DNA from: a bacterium
GTDB taxonomy: Bacteria; RBG-13-66-14
Direction: 5' to 3'
Length of the DNA stretch: 17,343 bases
Assembly: GCA_035528375.1 (NCBI GenBank)
Contig: DATKYS010000093.1
Coordinates: forward strand, 1 to 17,343
Shown here: in pieces, positions 7,191 through 13,519 of the stretch
Position numbering within the stretch: position 1 is the first letter of the stretch
Layout of the letters: each line of letters opens with the position of its first letter
The notes under the pieces: generated by a model
Databases searched by the model: none
Told to the model about the DNA's origin: nothing
What the model saw: only the letters and a program-made list of their open reading frames with translations
Translations under genes and position numbers: made by a program

Positions 7191-7240
7191 CATCCCCTTG
7201 ACCCCGGTTTCCCCCCAAAGTAATCTGACGCGGCCAACCC

Positions 7241-7268
7241 AAAAAAAGCCCCGGTCGGGGGCGGCTTT
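7241..7268 (-). terminator. Rho-independent terminator of the ferredoxin gene
   Basis: On the minus strand AAAGCC pairs with GGCTTT, with inner C-rich/G-rich pairing, followed by a run of Ts, immediately after the stop codon. This is the most canonical intrinsic terminator in the window. On the plus strand the same stem has only a short T-run, so it may also slow read-through from upstream. Confidence 0.75.
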
Positions 7269-7606
7269 CACTTCCACCCGGTAGGGCGAGCCTCGTCCGC
7301 GGGCAGATCGAAGGTCTCCTCTCCTCCGGCGTCGGCAAAGGTCCAGCGGCAGCCGTCCGGGCGGCCTTCGTATAAAACCTCCCCGCCGAAGAGGGCCAGG
7401 GCGTAGGCGAGACGCGGCGTGACGGCCCCCGTGGGGCACGCCTTGACGCAGGCGCAGCAGTCCCAGCAATCCAAGGGGTTCCGGCAGAAAGCCTTGAGCG
7501 TCTGCGGATCCACGGCCATGAGGTCCCCCGGGCAGACCGCCTCGCAACGGATGACCGCCGCCTCCCGGCAGCCGTCGCAGAGCCTTGTGTCCACGTGCGC
7601 GGGCAT
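7268..7606 (-). CDS. AprB-like 2x[4Fe-4S] ferredoxin (adenylylsulfate reductase beta-subunit-like), orphan
   Basis: A 112-residue protein with two [4Fe-4S] motifs: Cys10-x2-Cys13-x7-Cys21-x3-Cys25-Pro, and Cys47-x2-Cys50-x2-Cys53-x3-Cys57-Pro. The order and spacing of MP-V-CDGC, the CPGDLM-VD segment, CWDCCACVKACPTGA and a following W-TF strand resemble AprB, the electron-transfer subunit of dissimilatory APS reductase; even the Trp48 after the first cysteine of cluster II is in the AprB position. It lacks most of the long C-terminal tail with which AprB wraps around AprA, and no aprA, sat or dsr gene is nearby. It may instead be a general ferredoxin, for example a donor to the rubrerythrins. 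The ATG at 7606 is preceded by GGAGGAG. Transcribed divergently from the HTH-cupin operon. Confidence 0.82.
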   Translation of the reverse strand: MPAHVDTRLCDGCREAAVIRCEAVCPGDLMAVDPQTLKAFCRNPLDCWDCCACVKACPTGAVTPRLAYALALFGGEVLYEGRPDGCRWTFADAGGEETFDLPADEARPTGWK

Positions 7607-7615
7607 ACTCCTCCA

Positions 7616-7640
7616 TATCTGCGACGGCGAAGCCGTAAAC
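7616..7640. repeat. 25-nt mini-hairpin repeat, copy 1
   Basis: TATCTGCGACGGCGAAGCCG plus TAAAC; ACGGC and GCCGT form a 5-bp stem with triloop GAA. It lies in the predicted 5' leader of the ferredoxin mRNA, between its promoter and Shine-Dalgarno. The second copy, at 8597-8621, differs only in the loop (GCA). Confidence 0.8.
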
Positions 7641-7648
7641 CTAAGGTT

Positions 7649-7677
7649 ATTCTAGCTCACCGTGGACCACGGGGCAA
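7649..7677 (-). promoter_or_regulatory. Promoter of the AprB-like ferredoxin gene
   Basis: On the minus strand TTGCCC (7677-7672), a 17-bp spacer and TAGAAT (7654-7649). The predicted start near 7642 places the 25-nt mini-hairpin repeat at the 5' end of the message. Confidence 0.55.
7660..7672. promoter_or_regulatory. Candidate operator, 13-bp inverted repeat
   Basis: CCGTGG-A-CCACGG is a perfect inverted repeat lying in the spacer of the minus-strand promoter and 16 bp upstream of the -35 of the divergent plus-strand promoter. This is a natural place for a repressor, perhaps the HTH protein encoded from 7764. Inference from position and symmetry only. Confidence 0.4.
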
Positions 7678-7688
7678 GGTTCCGCTTG

Positions 7689-7717
7689 TTGACCAAAAGG
7701 GGCGGCTGTTTTATAGT
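7689..7717 (+). promoter_or_regulatory. Promoter of the HTH-cupin/RmlA/cyclase operon
   Basis: TTGACC (7689-7694), a 17-bp spacer and TATAGT (7712-7717), five of six matches in each box. The expected start near 7724 gives a 40-nt leader before the ATG at 7764 and argues against an in-frame start at 7662. Its -35 lies 11 bp from the -35 of the divergent ferredoxin promoter. Confidence 0.65.
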
Positions 7718-7763
7718 TACGTCGTTCGACGAGCGTCTCACGCCCGCATTGACTGGGGGTTGG

Positions 7764-8573
7764 ATGAAGAACGTAACGGTGCAAGAAGTCAAACGGATGG
7801 CCTTCGAAATTCGCGACCGGTGCCGTCTGATAGCGAAAAACCGGGGTCAGAACCCCCGCTTCTGGAAGAGCGTGTTCGAGGAAATCGGACTGAAGAGCGG
7901 TCTGAAGGTCACGACCATCCGCCGGCTGCTGTACTCCACCGAGCCGAAAGTCCGCTACTCCACCGCCGAGAAAATGGAGAAAATCCTCCAGACGCTCGGT
8001 GGACCGTCGGTAAAACTAAGCGAAGCGAGTAATGCCCCGGCAAAAACGGAGCCAGCCACCCGCCCCGTCGAGGCGAAGAAGGGCGACCACCGGGTGGACC
8101 GCGAGCTCATTGAGGGGGTGCTGGTCAAGGAGCTGCGCATCTTCCCCGACGCCCGGGGCTACCTGATGGAGATTCTGCGCGCCGACGACTTCGGCTTCTT
8201 CGGCGACGACGCTCCCTTCGGCCAGGCGTACGTCACCTGCGTCTATCCCGGCGTGGTCAAGGCCTGGCACGCGCACCGCGCTCAGACCGACCGCTTCTCG
8301 TGCATCTGCGGCACCGCCCGATTGGTGCTCTACGACGGGCGCCCCGGCTCCCCCACCCACGGCTCGGTGAACCAGTTCGTCATCGGCAACCTGTGCCCCA
8401 GGCTCGTCCTCATACCCGCCGGGGTGCAGCACGGCTTCGCCGCCCTGGGTCCCGAACCGGCCCTGGTGCTCAACATCCCCACCAAAACCTACGACTACAT
8501 GGACCCCGACGAACAGCGCCTCGACCCCCACTCGAACGACATCCCCTTCGATTGGAACCGCGTGGACGGCTGA
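7764..8573 (+). CDS. HTH-like domain fused to an RmlC-like (dTDP-4-dehydrorhamnose 3,5-epimerase family) cupin
   Basis: A 269-residue two-domain protein. Residues 1-77 are basic and helical with a helix-turn-helix-like stretch (VFEEIGLKSGLKVTTIRRLL, then YSTAEKMEKILQTLG, reminiscent of a LacI/XRE-type reader followed by a helix). Residues about 112-269 form an RmlC-family cupin with LIEGVLVKELRIFPDARGYL, VVKAWHAHRAQTD, a cupin half-site around IPAGVQHGF, and the NIPTKTYDY ending. Such cupins are normally free-standing proteins of about 150 residues. The linker (about 83-96, KLSEASNAPAKTE) is encoded by an interspersed repeat copy at 8019-8047. It may be an epimerase of dTDP-sugar synthesis, given RmlA next door, or a sugar-nucleotide-sensing regulator. 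The ATG at 7764 fits the promoter; its Shine-Dalgarno is weak. Fusion and cupin identity are firm, DNA binding is inferred. Confidence 0.82.
   Translation: MKNVTVQEVKRMAFEIRDRCRLIAKNRGQNPRFWKSVFEEIGLKSGLKVTTIRRLLYSTEPKVRYSTAEKMEKILQTLGGPSVKLSEASNAPAKTEPATRPVEAKKGDHRVDRELIEGVLVKELRIFPDARGYLMEILRADDFGFFGDDAPFGQAYVTCVYPGVVKAWHAHRAQTDRFSCICGTARLVLYDGRPGSPTHGSVNQFVIGNLCPRLVLIPAGVQHGFAALGPEPALVLNIPTKTYDYMDPDEQRLDPHSNDIPFDWNRVDG
8019..8047. repeat. Interspersed repeat inside the HTH-cupin reading frame
   Basis: AGCGAAGCGAG followed by TAATGCCCCGGC and AAAAAC; its intergenic relative at 14934-14962 shares AGCGAAGCGAG, ATGCC, CCGG and AAAAC at the same spacing. Here it is translated as the interdomain linker. 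Confidence 0.65.
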
Positions 8574-8574
8574 G

Positions 8575-8639
8575 AAACGAAGTAACGCCCCCGGCGTATC
8601 TGCGACGGCGCAGCCGTAAACGAAGTAGCGCCTCTGGCG
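8575..8639. repeat. Mini-hairpin repeat copy 2 flanked by direct repeats
   Basis: The 25-nt mini-hairpin (8597-8621, triloop GCA) is bracketed by two imperfect direct repeats beginning AAACGAAGTA (8575-8596 and 8618-8639), which match at 19 of 22 positions. The unit fills nearly the whole gap between the HTH-cupin gene and rmlA. It may be a small mobile repeat or a regulatory RNA structure. Confidence 0.7.
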
Positions 8640-8650
8640 AAAGGGGCAGC

Positions 8651-9391
8651 GTGAAGGGCATCGTCCTGGCCGGCGGCCTCGGAACCCGCCTCGACCCCCT
8701 GACCCGGGTCACGAACAAGCACCTCCTCCCGGTTTACGACCGGCCGATGATCTACTACCCCCTGGAGACCCTTATAAGCGCCGGGATAACCGAGATAATG
8801 CTCGTGACCGGCGGCCAGAACGCCGGCGGGTTCCTGGAGCTTCTGGGCAACGGTCACGAGCTCGGCCTCGAGCACCTCAACTACACCTACCAGAAGGGCC
8901 ACGGCGGCATCGCCGAGGCGCTGGGGCTCTGCGAGCACTTCGTGGGCGGGGACAGGATGTGCGTGATCCTGGGGGACAACCTTCTCCAGCGCGGGATCGG
9001 CGACCAGGCGCGCGCCTTCGAGGCGCAGCCCGGCGGGGCGAGGATTCTGTTGAAAGAGGTACCCGACCCCGCGCGTTTCGGGGTGCCGGTCTTCGACGGG
9101 AAGGGTAAGATTCTGCGCATCGAGGAGAAACCAAAGAAGCCGGCCAGCCCCTACGCGGTCATCGGCATTTACTTCTACGACGACCTGGTGTGGGAAACCA
9201 TCCGCGGCCTCTCCCCCAGCGCCCGGAACGAGCTGGAAATCACCGACGTGAACAACGCCTACCTGGAGCGCGGCCTGCTCGAGCACGGGTTCGTGGACGG
9301 CTGGTGGACCGACGCCGGGACCTTCGAGTCCCTCTTCCGGGCCACCGAGCTCGTCCGCCGCGAGGGTGCGGGCGAGGGCGGAAGCCCATGA
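8651..9391 (+). CDS. rmlA: Glucose-1-phosphate thymidylyltransferase-like nucleotidyltransferase (short RmlA type)
   Basis: Joins dTTP (or another NTP) and a sugar 1-phosphate to give the nucleotide sugar, the first step towards dTDP-rhamnose and related envelope sugars. The N-terminal signature is intact: GIVLAGGLGTRLDPLT, then NKHLLPVYDRPMIYYPL with the conserved Lys23. The metal-binding aspartates are present as Asp109 (LGDN) and Asp221 (WWTDAG), and RIEEKPKKPASPYAVIGIY is typical of the sugar-binding core. At 246 residues it lacks the C-terminal extension of about 45 residues found in classical RmlA (about 290), as in many short bacterial and archaeal homologues. The GTG at 8651 has AAAGGGG just upstream. 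Its stop overlaps the next start as ATGA. rmlB and rmlD are not in the window, so the end product is unknown. Confidence 0.92.
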   Translation: MKGIVLAGGLGTRLDPLTRVTNKHLLPVYDRPMIYYPLETLISAGITEIMLVTGGQNAGGFLELLGNGHELGLEHLNYTYQKGHGGIAEALGLCEHFVGGDRMCVILGDNLLQRGIGDQARAFEAQPGGARILLKEVPDPARFGVPVFDGKGKILRIEEKPKKPASPYAVIGIYFYDDLVWETIRGLSPSARNELEITDVNNAYLERGLLEHGFVDGWWTDAGTFESLFRATELVRREGAGEGGSP

Positions 9392-12300
9392 CCGAGACTT
9401 CATCTACGGGCGCCGACAGGCTCTGGCGGGCCGACGGCGGCCTGCTCTGCCTCGTGGACGTCACGGGCTTCACCCCCCTCACCGAAGAGCTCACCAAACT
9501 GGGCCCCGAGGGCAACGAGCACCTCACGGGGCTTTTGAACGCCTTTTTCGGCGCCCTGACCGAGGAGGTGGCCGAGGGCGGAGGCCACACCCTCCAGTTC
9601 GGCGGCGACGCCTACTGGGCGTATTTCCAGAACGCCGACGCCGGAGAACGGGCCTGCCGCAGGATGCTCCGGCGCGTGGCGGGGCTCGGCGAACAGATGT
9701 TCGGTAACCGGCGGTACAGGTTGGAGGCCGATCTCGTCGCCGCCCGTGAGATGGAATTCGAGCTGTGGCGTGTCGGGCCGGACCGGTGTCATCTCGTCCT
9801 CATCGGGGACGCGGTGGCCAAGGTCTCGCGGACGGAGAGGCTCGTCGGTCCCGGGGAGTACGCCGTCCTCCACGGCGGGGGCCGCGGTACGTCTGGGGGC
9901 GACGTCGCCGGGTTCCTGTCCGACCGTCCCGCCCCGCCGCCGCACCGCGCCGGACTGCGTCCCACCACGGCGGTTTTCGCCCTCCTCCCCCGGTCCACGA
10001 CGCCGGACGACCTCGACGAGCTGGTGATAAAGGCCCATCGCGTGTGCGAACGCCACGAGGCGCTGCTGGCGAAAATCGTCCCCTTCGATGAGCGCCAGGC
10101 GGTGCTCGCGCTCCTGGGAACCCCCCGGGCCCACGACGACGACCCCCGGCGCGGGGTGAACCTGGCCCTGGAACTGGTCCGGGACCTGGGCCTGACGGGC
10201 GCGGCGGTGGCCGGCGGATACGTCTACGTCGGCCCCGTGGGCGGCGCCTCGGCCTGGGAGTACACCGCCATCGGCGACCCGGTGAACCTCGCGGCCCGGC
10301 TCCTCGAGGCCGCGGGTCCGGGGCAGGTCCTGGTCTCCGAGGATACGTGCCGACTCTGCAGCGCGGACGTCAACCTCGAGCTGGCCTGGCGCAAGAGGGT
10401 CAGAGGAAAGGCCGGCGAGGTCACCGCCTGGCTGGCCCTGGGGAGTTTCGGCGGGCTCAAGCCGACCCGGCTCCGGTACGAGCTGGTCGGTCGCCGCGAG
10501 GAGTTGTCGCGGGTGGACCGCCTCCTGGCGAAAGGCTCGGGCGTTCTCTACATCATGGGTGACGCCGGAATCGGCAAATCGCGCCTCCTGACGGAAACGG
10601 AGAACCGCGCCCGGGCCGCAGGATACCGCACCGTCGCGGGACAGGTTGACCAGATGCACCGCGATTTCGGCTTGTTGCAGAGTATTTTCGAAAACCTGGC
10701 CGGCGTCCTGGAAACGGACACCCCCACCTCGACCACCGAGAAGCTCGACGCCCTCTTCGAGGATAAACTGCCCGAGAAGTCGGTCCTCGACCGCCGCCGC
10801 TGGCGCACGGTCATCGGCGCCCTCGTGTTCCACCTCGAATCGGAGCACCGGGTCATTTCCGGATACGCGCCGGAGGTCGTACAGAACAGCCTCGTGGAAA
10901 GTATCGCCGACCTGATGAAAAAACTCGCCGGCGACGGCCTCTTTCTCGCCGTTGACGACCTCCACCTGGCCGACGAATCTTCCTGCGCCATGCTGGAAGC
11001 CGCACTCAAGGCGTGCGGCGGGACGGACGGGCCGGTGCTGGTGGCCTCGGCCCGCGGGGAGGGCCGCTTTGCCGAGATAGCTCGAAGACCGTTCTTCAGT
11101 CTGGGAGCCGAGGAAATGGTCCTCGGGGAGCTGGGCGACGAAGTCTGGCACATAGGCGACGAGCTCCTGGACGGGCTCCCGCTGGAAGAGGAGATACGCC
11201 TGTGGGTCCTCGAACAGGCCCAGGGCAATCCCTTCTTCCTCGAGCAGCTAGTGCTGGACCTCATCGAGCGGGGGTTCATCGTGCGCCGCGGGGACAGATG
11301 GGTCGCCGGCGGCGGTTACATCCCGGAGCGGCTGCCCGTAAACGTCTTCGCCACCATCCTCGCCCGCGTGGACCGCCTGAGCCCGGCCTCCGCGGAAATT
11401 CTCCGCGTGGCCAGCGTCATCGGCCAGCGCTTCGACGAGAGGCTGATCGAGGCCCTCCTGCCCGGCCGACTCGAGGCGCTGGGCGAAGCCGTAACAGCGC
11501 CCGCAGGTAAATCGGCGGGGCTCGCCGTGCGCGACTCCAGGGAGGAGCTGGCCTACCTCTTCCGCCACTCCCTGGTTCGCGAGGTCACCTACCGGTCCCT
11601 GTTGGTGGAGCAACGGAAGAAGCTCCACCACGACGTGGCCCGGGCGATGGTGGACATGGAGAAGCCGCCGGGCGAGATAGCCGTGCACTTCGAGCGAGCC
11701 GGGTGTCTGCCCGAGGCCGCCGGGTATTTTCTGAAAAGCGCCGAGAGCAAGAAGAACTACGGCTCTTACGCGCAGGCGCAGAACGAAGCGAGACGAGCCC
11801 TCGAAATCGCGCGGGAGATCAACGACCCGGTATTGGCGAACCTGGCCCGTCTGGCGCTGGCCGACTTCCTCTCCCTGCTCGGACGGTCCGACGAATCGCT
11901 GCCCCTCCTCGAGGAAACCTTCGCCAGTTCGATGGAGCTCCACGAATCCTGCCTCGCGGTAAAGGTCTGCCGCCTCGCCGTTCAATCACTGTTGAGACTC
12001 GGCCAAATCCCGGAGATATCCGGCTGGGTGGAACGGGCCGAAGAGGCGGCGGGGGACGATCCGTTCCTCGAAATATCCATCGCGCCGATCCGCTCCTACC
12101 CCGACATGTTCGCCCAACGGTTTGACGAGGCGGCGAAAATCGTCGAACGGGCGGCCGCGCTCCTGCCGGACCCCCGCACCGACGAGGAGATCCGAGCCAT
12201 GGCCTTCGTCCACGGAAACCTGGCCGTCCTATACGGGAATCTGCACCGCATGGAAGAAGCGGAGCACCAGTTCCGCCGGGCCATCGAGCTGGCGGAGAGA

Positions 12301-12852
12301 ACCGACGACCGGTCCCTCACCCTCGACAACCAGTTGAACCTTTCCAGCGTCCTCGCCGCGGAGTCGAGGCTCGACGAGGCTTTGGCAATCCTGCACCGTT
12401 GCGCCGAGGAGTACGAGGCGATGGGCTACCATCCGGGGCTCAGCCTGGCGCTGTTCAACCTGGCACAGATCGAGGTCAGGTCGAACGACGGGGAAGGGGC
12501 GATACGGGATTTCGGGAAAAGCCTCCACTTCGCGCGGAGGACGAAGAACATCCCCCGAGTCGCACGGACGGCGTCGCTCCTCGGCTACCACCTCGTTCGC
12601 ATCGGTCGGCCGGAGGAGGCCGGGGAGCTTCTGGACGAAACCCTGAGACTTTACGAGGAACACGACTTCGACAACCAGAAGGGGCTTGTGTACGCTATCC
12701 GGGCCTATTACGACGCGCGAACGGGCGACGCGGAATCGGCCCGACGATTTATGAGGCTGGCCGAGGAGAACCCCGTCCCGGACTCGCAGCCGCCCCAGGA
12801 CGAGGTGATGAACCTGGCGCGGGCCGAACTGGGTGGAGCGGATGATGCCTGA
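9388..12852 (+). CDS. Soluble-adenylyl-cyclase-like protein: two class III cyclase domains, AAA ATPase and TPR region
   Basis: A 1154-residue cytoplasmic protein. Cyclase domain 1 (about 15-140) has both metal-binding aspartates, Asp24 in VDVTGF and Asp74 in FGGDAYW. Cyclase domain 2 (about 190-330) lacks metal ligands but supplies Lys229, Thr293 and the transition-state pair Asn300 and Arg304 (YTAIGDPVNLAAR). The two halves should therefore make one active site, as in mammalian soluble adenylyl cyclase (ADCY10), which also continues into a P-loop and TPR region. The AAA/STAND-like domain has Walker A at 391-398 (GDAGIGKS) and Walker B LAVDDLH with Asp523/Asp524. From about 770 to the end the sequence is helical with TPR-like repeats. 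Predicted product cAMP (Lys/Thr pair). Gln70 stands where ADCY10 has a lysine said to bind bicarbonate. Start is set by the ATGA overlap with rmlA; the stop overlaps the ABC gene. Confidence 0.9.
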   Translation: MTETSSTGADRLWRADGGLLCLVDVTGFTPLTEELTKLGPEGNEHLTGLLNAFFGALTEEVAEGGGHTLQFGGDAYWAYFQNADAGERACRRMLRRVAGLGEQMFGNRRYRLEADLVAAREMEFELWRVGPDRCHLVLIGDAVAKVSRTERLVGPGEYAVLHGGGRGTSGGDVAGFLSDRPAPPPHRAGLRPTTAVFALLPRSTTPDDLDELVIKAHRVCERHEALLAKIVPFDERQAVLALLGTPRAHDDDPRRGVNLALELVRDLGLTGAAVAGGYVYVGPVGGASAWEYTAIGDPVNLAARLLEAAGPGQVLVSEDTCRLCSADVNLELAWRKRVRGKAGEVTAWLALGSFGGLKPTRLRYELVGRREELSRVDRLLAKGSGVLYIMGDAGIGKSRLLTETENRARAAGYRTVAGQVDQMHRDFGLLQSIFENLAGVLETDTPTSTTEKLDALFEDKLPEKSVLDRRRWRTVIGALVFHLESEHRVISGYAPEVVQNSLVESIADLMKKLAGDGLFLAVDDLHLADESSCAMLEAALKACGGTDGPVLVASARGEGRFAEIARRPFFSLGAEEMVLGELGDEVWHIGDELLDGLPLEEEIRLWVLEQAQGNPFFLEQLVLDLIERGFIVRRGDRWVAGGGYIPERLPVNVFATILARVDRLSPASAEILRVASVIGQRFDERLIEALLPGRLEALGEAVTAPAGKSAGLAVRDSREELAYLFRHSLVREVTYRSLLVEQRKKLHHDVARAMVDMEKPPGEIAVHFERAGCLPEAAGYFLKSAESKKNYGSYAQAQNEARRALEIAREINDPVLANLARLALADFLSLLGRSDESLPLLEETFASSMELHESCLAVKVCRLAVQSLLRLGQIPEISGWVERAEEAAGDDPFLEISIAPIRSYPDMFAQRFDEAAKIVERAAALLPDPRTDEEIRAMAFVHGNLAVLYGNLHRMEEAEHQFRRAIELAERTDDRSLTLDNQLNLSSVLAAESRLDEALAILHRCAEEYEAMGYHPGLSLALFNLAQIEVRSNDGEGAIRDFGKSLHFARRTKNIPRVARTASLLGYHLVRIGRPEEAGELLDETLRLYEEHDFDNQKGLVYAIRAYYDARTGDAESARRFMRLAEENPVPDSQPPQDEVMNLARAELGGADDA
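11483..11513. repeat. Possible repeat relic inside the cyclase gene
   Basis: GGCGAAGCCGTAA is identical over 13 nt to part of the mini-hairpin repeat at 7616-7640, and the following CAGCGCCCGCAGGTAAA loosely resembles the AGCGCC...GGCGAAA part of 8628-8642. It encodes EAVTAPAGK, a likely loop just before the conserved YLFRHSLVREVTY helix. The match is short and could be chance. Confidence 0.3.
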
Positions 12853-13519
12853 ACCCTACGTCCTGGTCCGGGGGCTCGCGAAGGATTATACGGGCGGCGT
12901 CACGGTCCACGCCCTGACCGACGTGAGTTTCGCCATATTCCCCGGCGAGGTGGTGGCGCTCACCGGCCCCTCCGGCTCGGGGAAGACGACCCTGTTGAAC
13001 CTCCTCGGCGGACTGGACGTCCCCACGGCGGGGGAGGTGCTCGTCGGGGGAAGGTCCCTCGGCGACCTGGGGGACGGCGAACTCTCGCTCTACCGCAACC
13101 GCGAGGTGGGCTTCGTCTTCCAGACGTACAACCTGCTCCCCCACCTCACGGCGCTGGAGAACGTGGCGGTGCCGCTCCTGGTGCGGGGATTGTCCTTCGA
13201 GGAAGCCCGGAGCCGGGCGGCGGAGCTCCTGTCCGATATGGGCCTCGCCGACCGGGGTCCGAGCCTCCCGTCCCAGCTCTCCGGCGGACAGGCCCAGCGC
13301 GTGGCCCTGGCCCGGGCGCTCTCCACCGAGCCCCGGCTGCTCCTGGGCGACGAGGTCACCGGTAACCTGGACCGCGCCACGGGGCGGGAGATGCTGGACC
13401 TCGTACGGGCGCAGGTCGCCGGGCGGGGGCTCACCGCGGTCGTGGTGACCCACGACCCATCGGTTTCCGACTGGGCCGACCGGGCCCTCGAACTCCAGGA
13501 CGGCCACCTTGTCGCTTAA
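12845..13519 (+). CDS. ABC transporter ATP-binding protein (MacB/LolD/FtsE type), no permease nearby
   Basis: A 224-residue complete nucleotide-binding domain of the class that powers lipoprotein release (LolD), macrolide/toxin efflux (MacB) and septal hydrolase control (FtsE). Motifs: Walker A at 41-49 (GPSGSGKTT), Q-loop FVFQTYNLLPHLTALENV, signature from Leu145 (LSGGQAQRVALARAL), Walker B LLLGDEVTGNLD with Asp169 and catalytic Glu170, and H-loop His203 (VVVTHD). Val171 replaces the usual proline of DEPTGNLD. The ATG at 12845 is preferred because GGAG lies six bases upstream; 12842 and the GTG at 12833 are alternatives. The start overlaps the cyclase stop and the 3' end overlaps the M23 gene start. 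No FtsX/MacB/LolC-like membrane partner is encoded in the window, so the partner is elsewhere or the ATPase works differently. Confidence 0.93.
   Translation: MPEPYVLVRGLAKDYTGGVTVHALTDVSFAIFPGEVVALTGPSGSGKTTLLNLLGGLDVPTAGEVLVGGRSLGDLGDGELSLYRNREVGFVFQTYNLLPHLTALENVAVPLLVRGLSFEEARSRAAELLSDMGLADRGPSLPSQLSGGQAQRVALARALSTEPRLLLGDEVTGNLDRATGREMLDLVRAQVAGRGLTAVVVTHDPSVSDWADRALELQDGHLVA

Larger units (their letters stand above)
6922..7267. other. Gene-free stretch packed with palindromic repeats
   Basis: No supportable gene. It contains, in order, an AAGGGG-family palindrome (6993-7014), a covariant form (7024-7043), a short CGGAC/GTCCG inverted repeat around CTTAAG (7058-7077), a composite element (7127-7190) and the terminator of the ferredoxin gene (7241-7268, minus). 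No dedicated T-tract terminator for the upstream propeller gene was seen; the palindromes may serve as one. Confidence 0.7.

Noticed and set aside
7185-7616. Alternative 143-codon minus-strand frame over the ferredoxin
   Set aside because: Gly/Arg-rich and lacks cysteine motifs; the frame ending at 7268 has both [4Fe-4S] motifs, a Shine-Dalgarno and a terminator.
7662-7763. Earlier start for the HTH-cupin gene
   Set aside because: The near-consensus promoter at 7689-7717 lies inside this extension, so it would not be transcribed; the residues added have no domain signal.
9400-11151. Long minus-strand open frame (583 codons) opposite the cyclase gene
   Set aside because: It is a codon-bias shadow of high-GC coding DNA; the translation shows no domain, and the opposite strand encodes a clear cyclase/ATPase.
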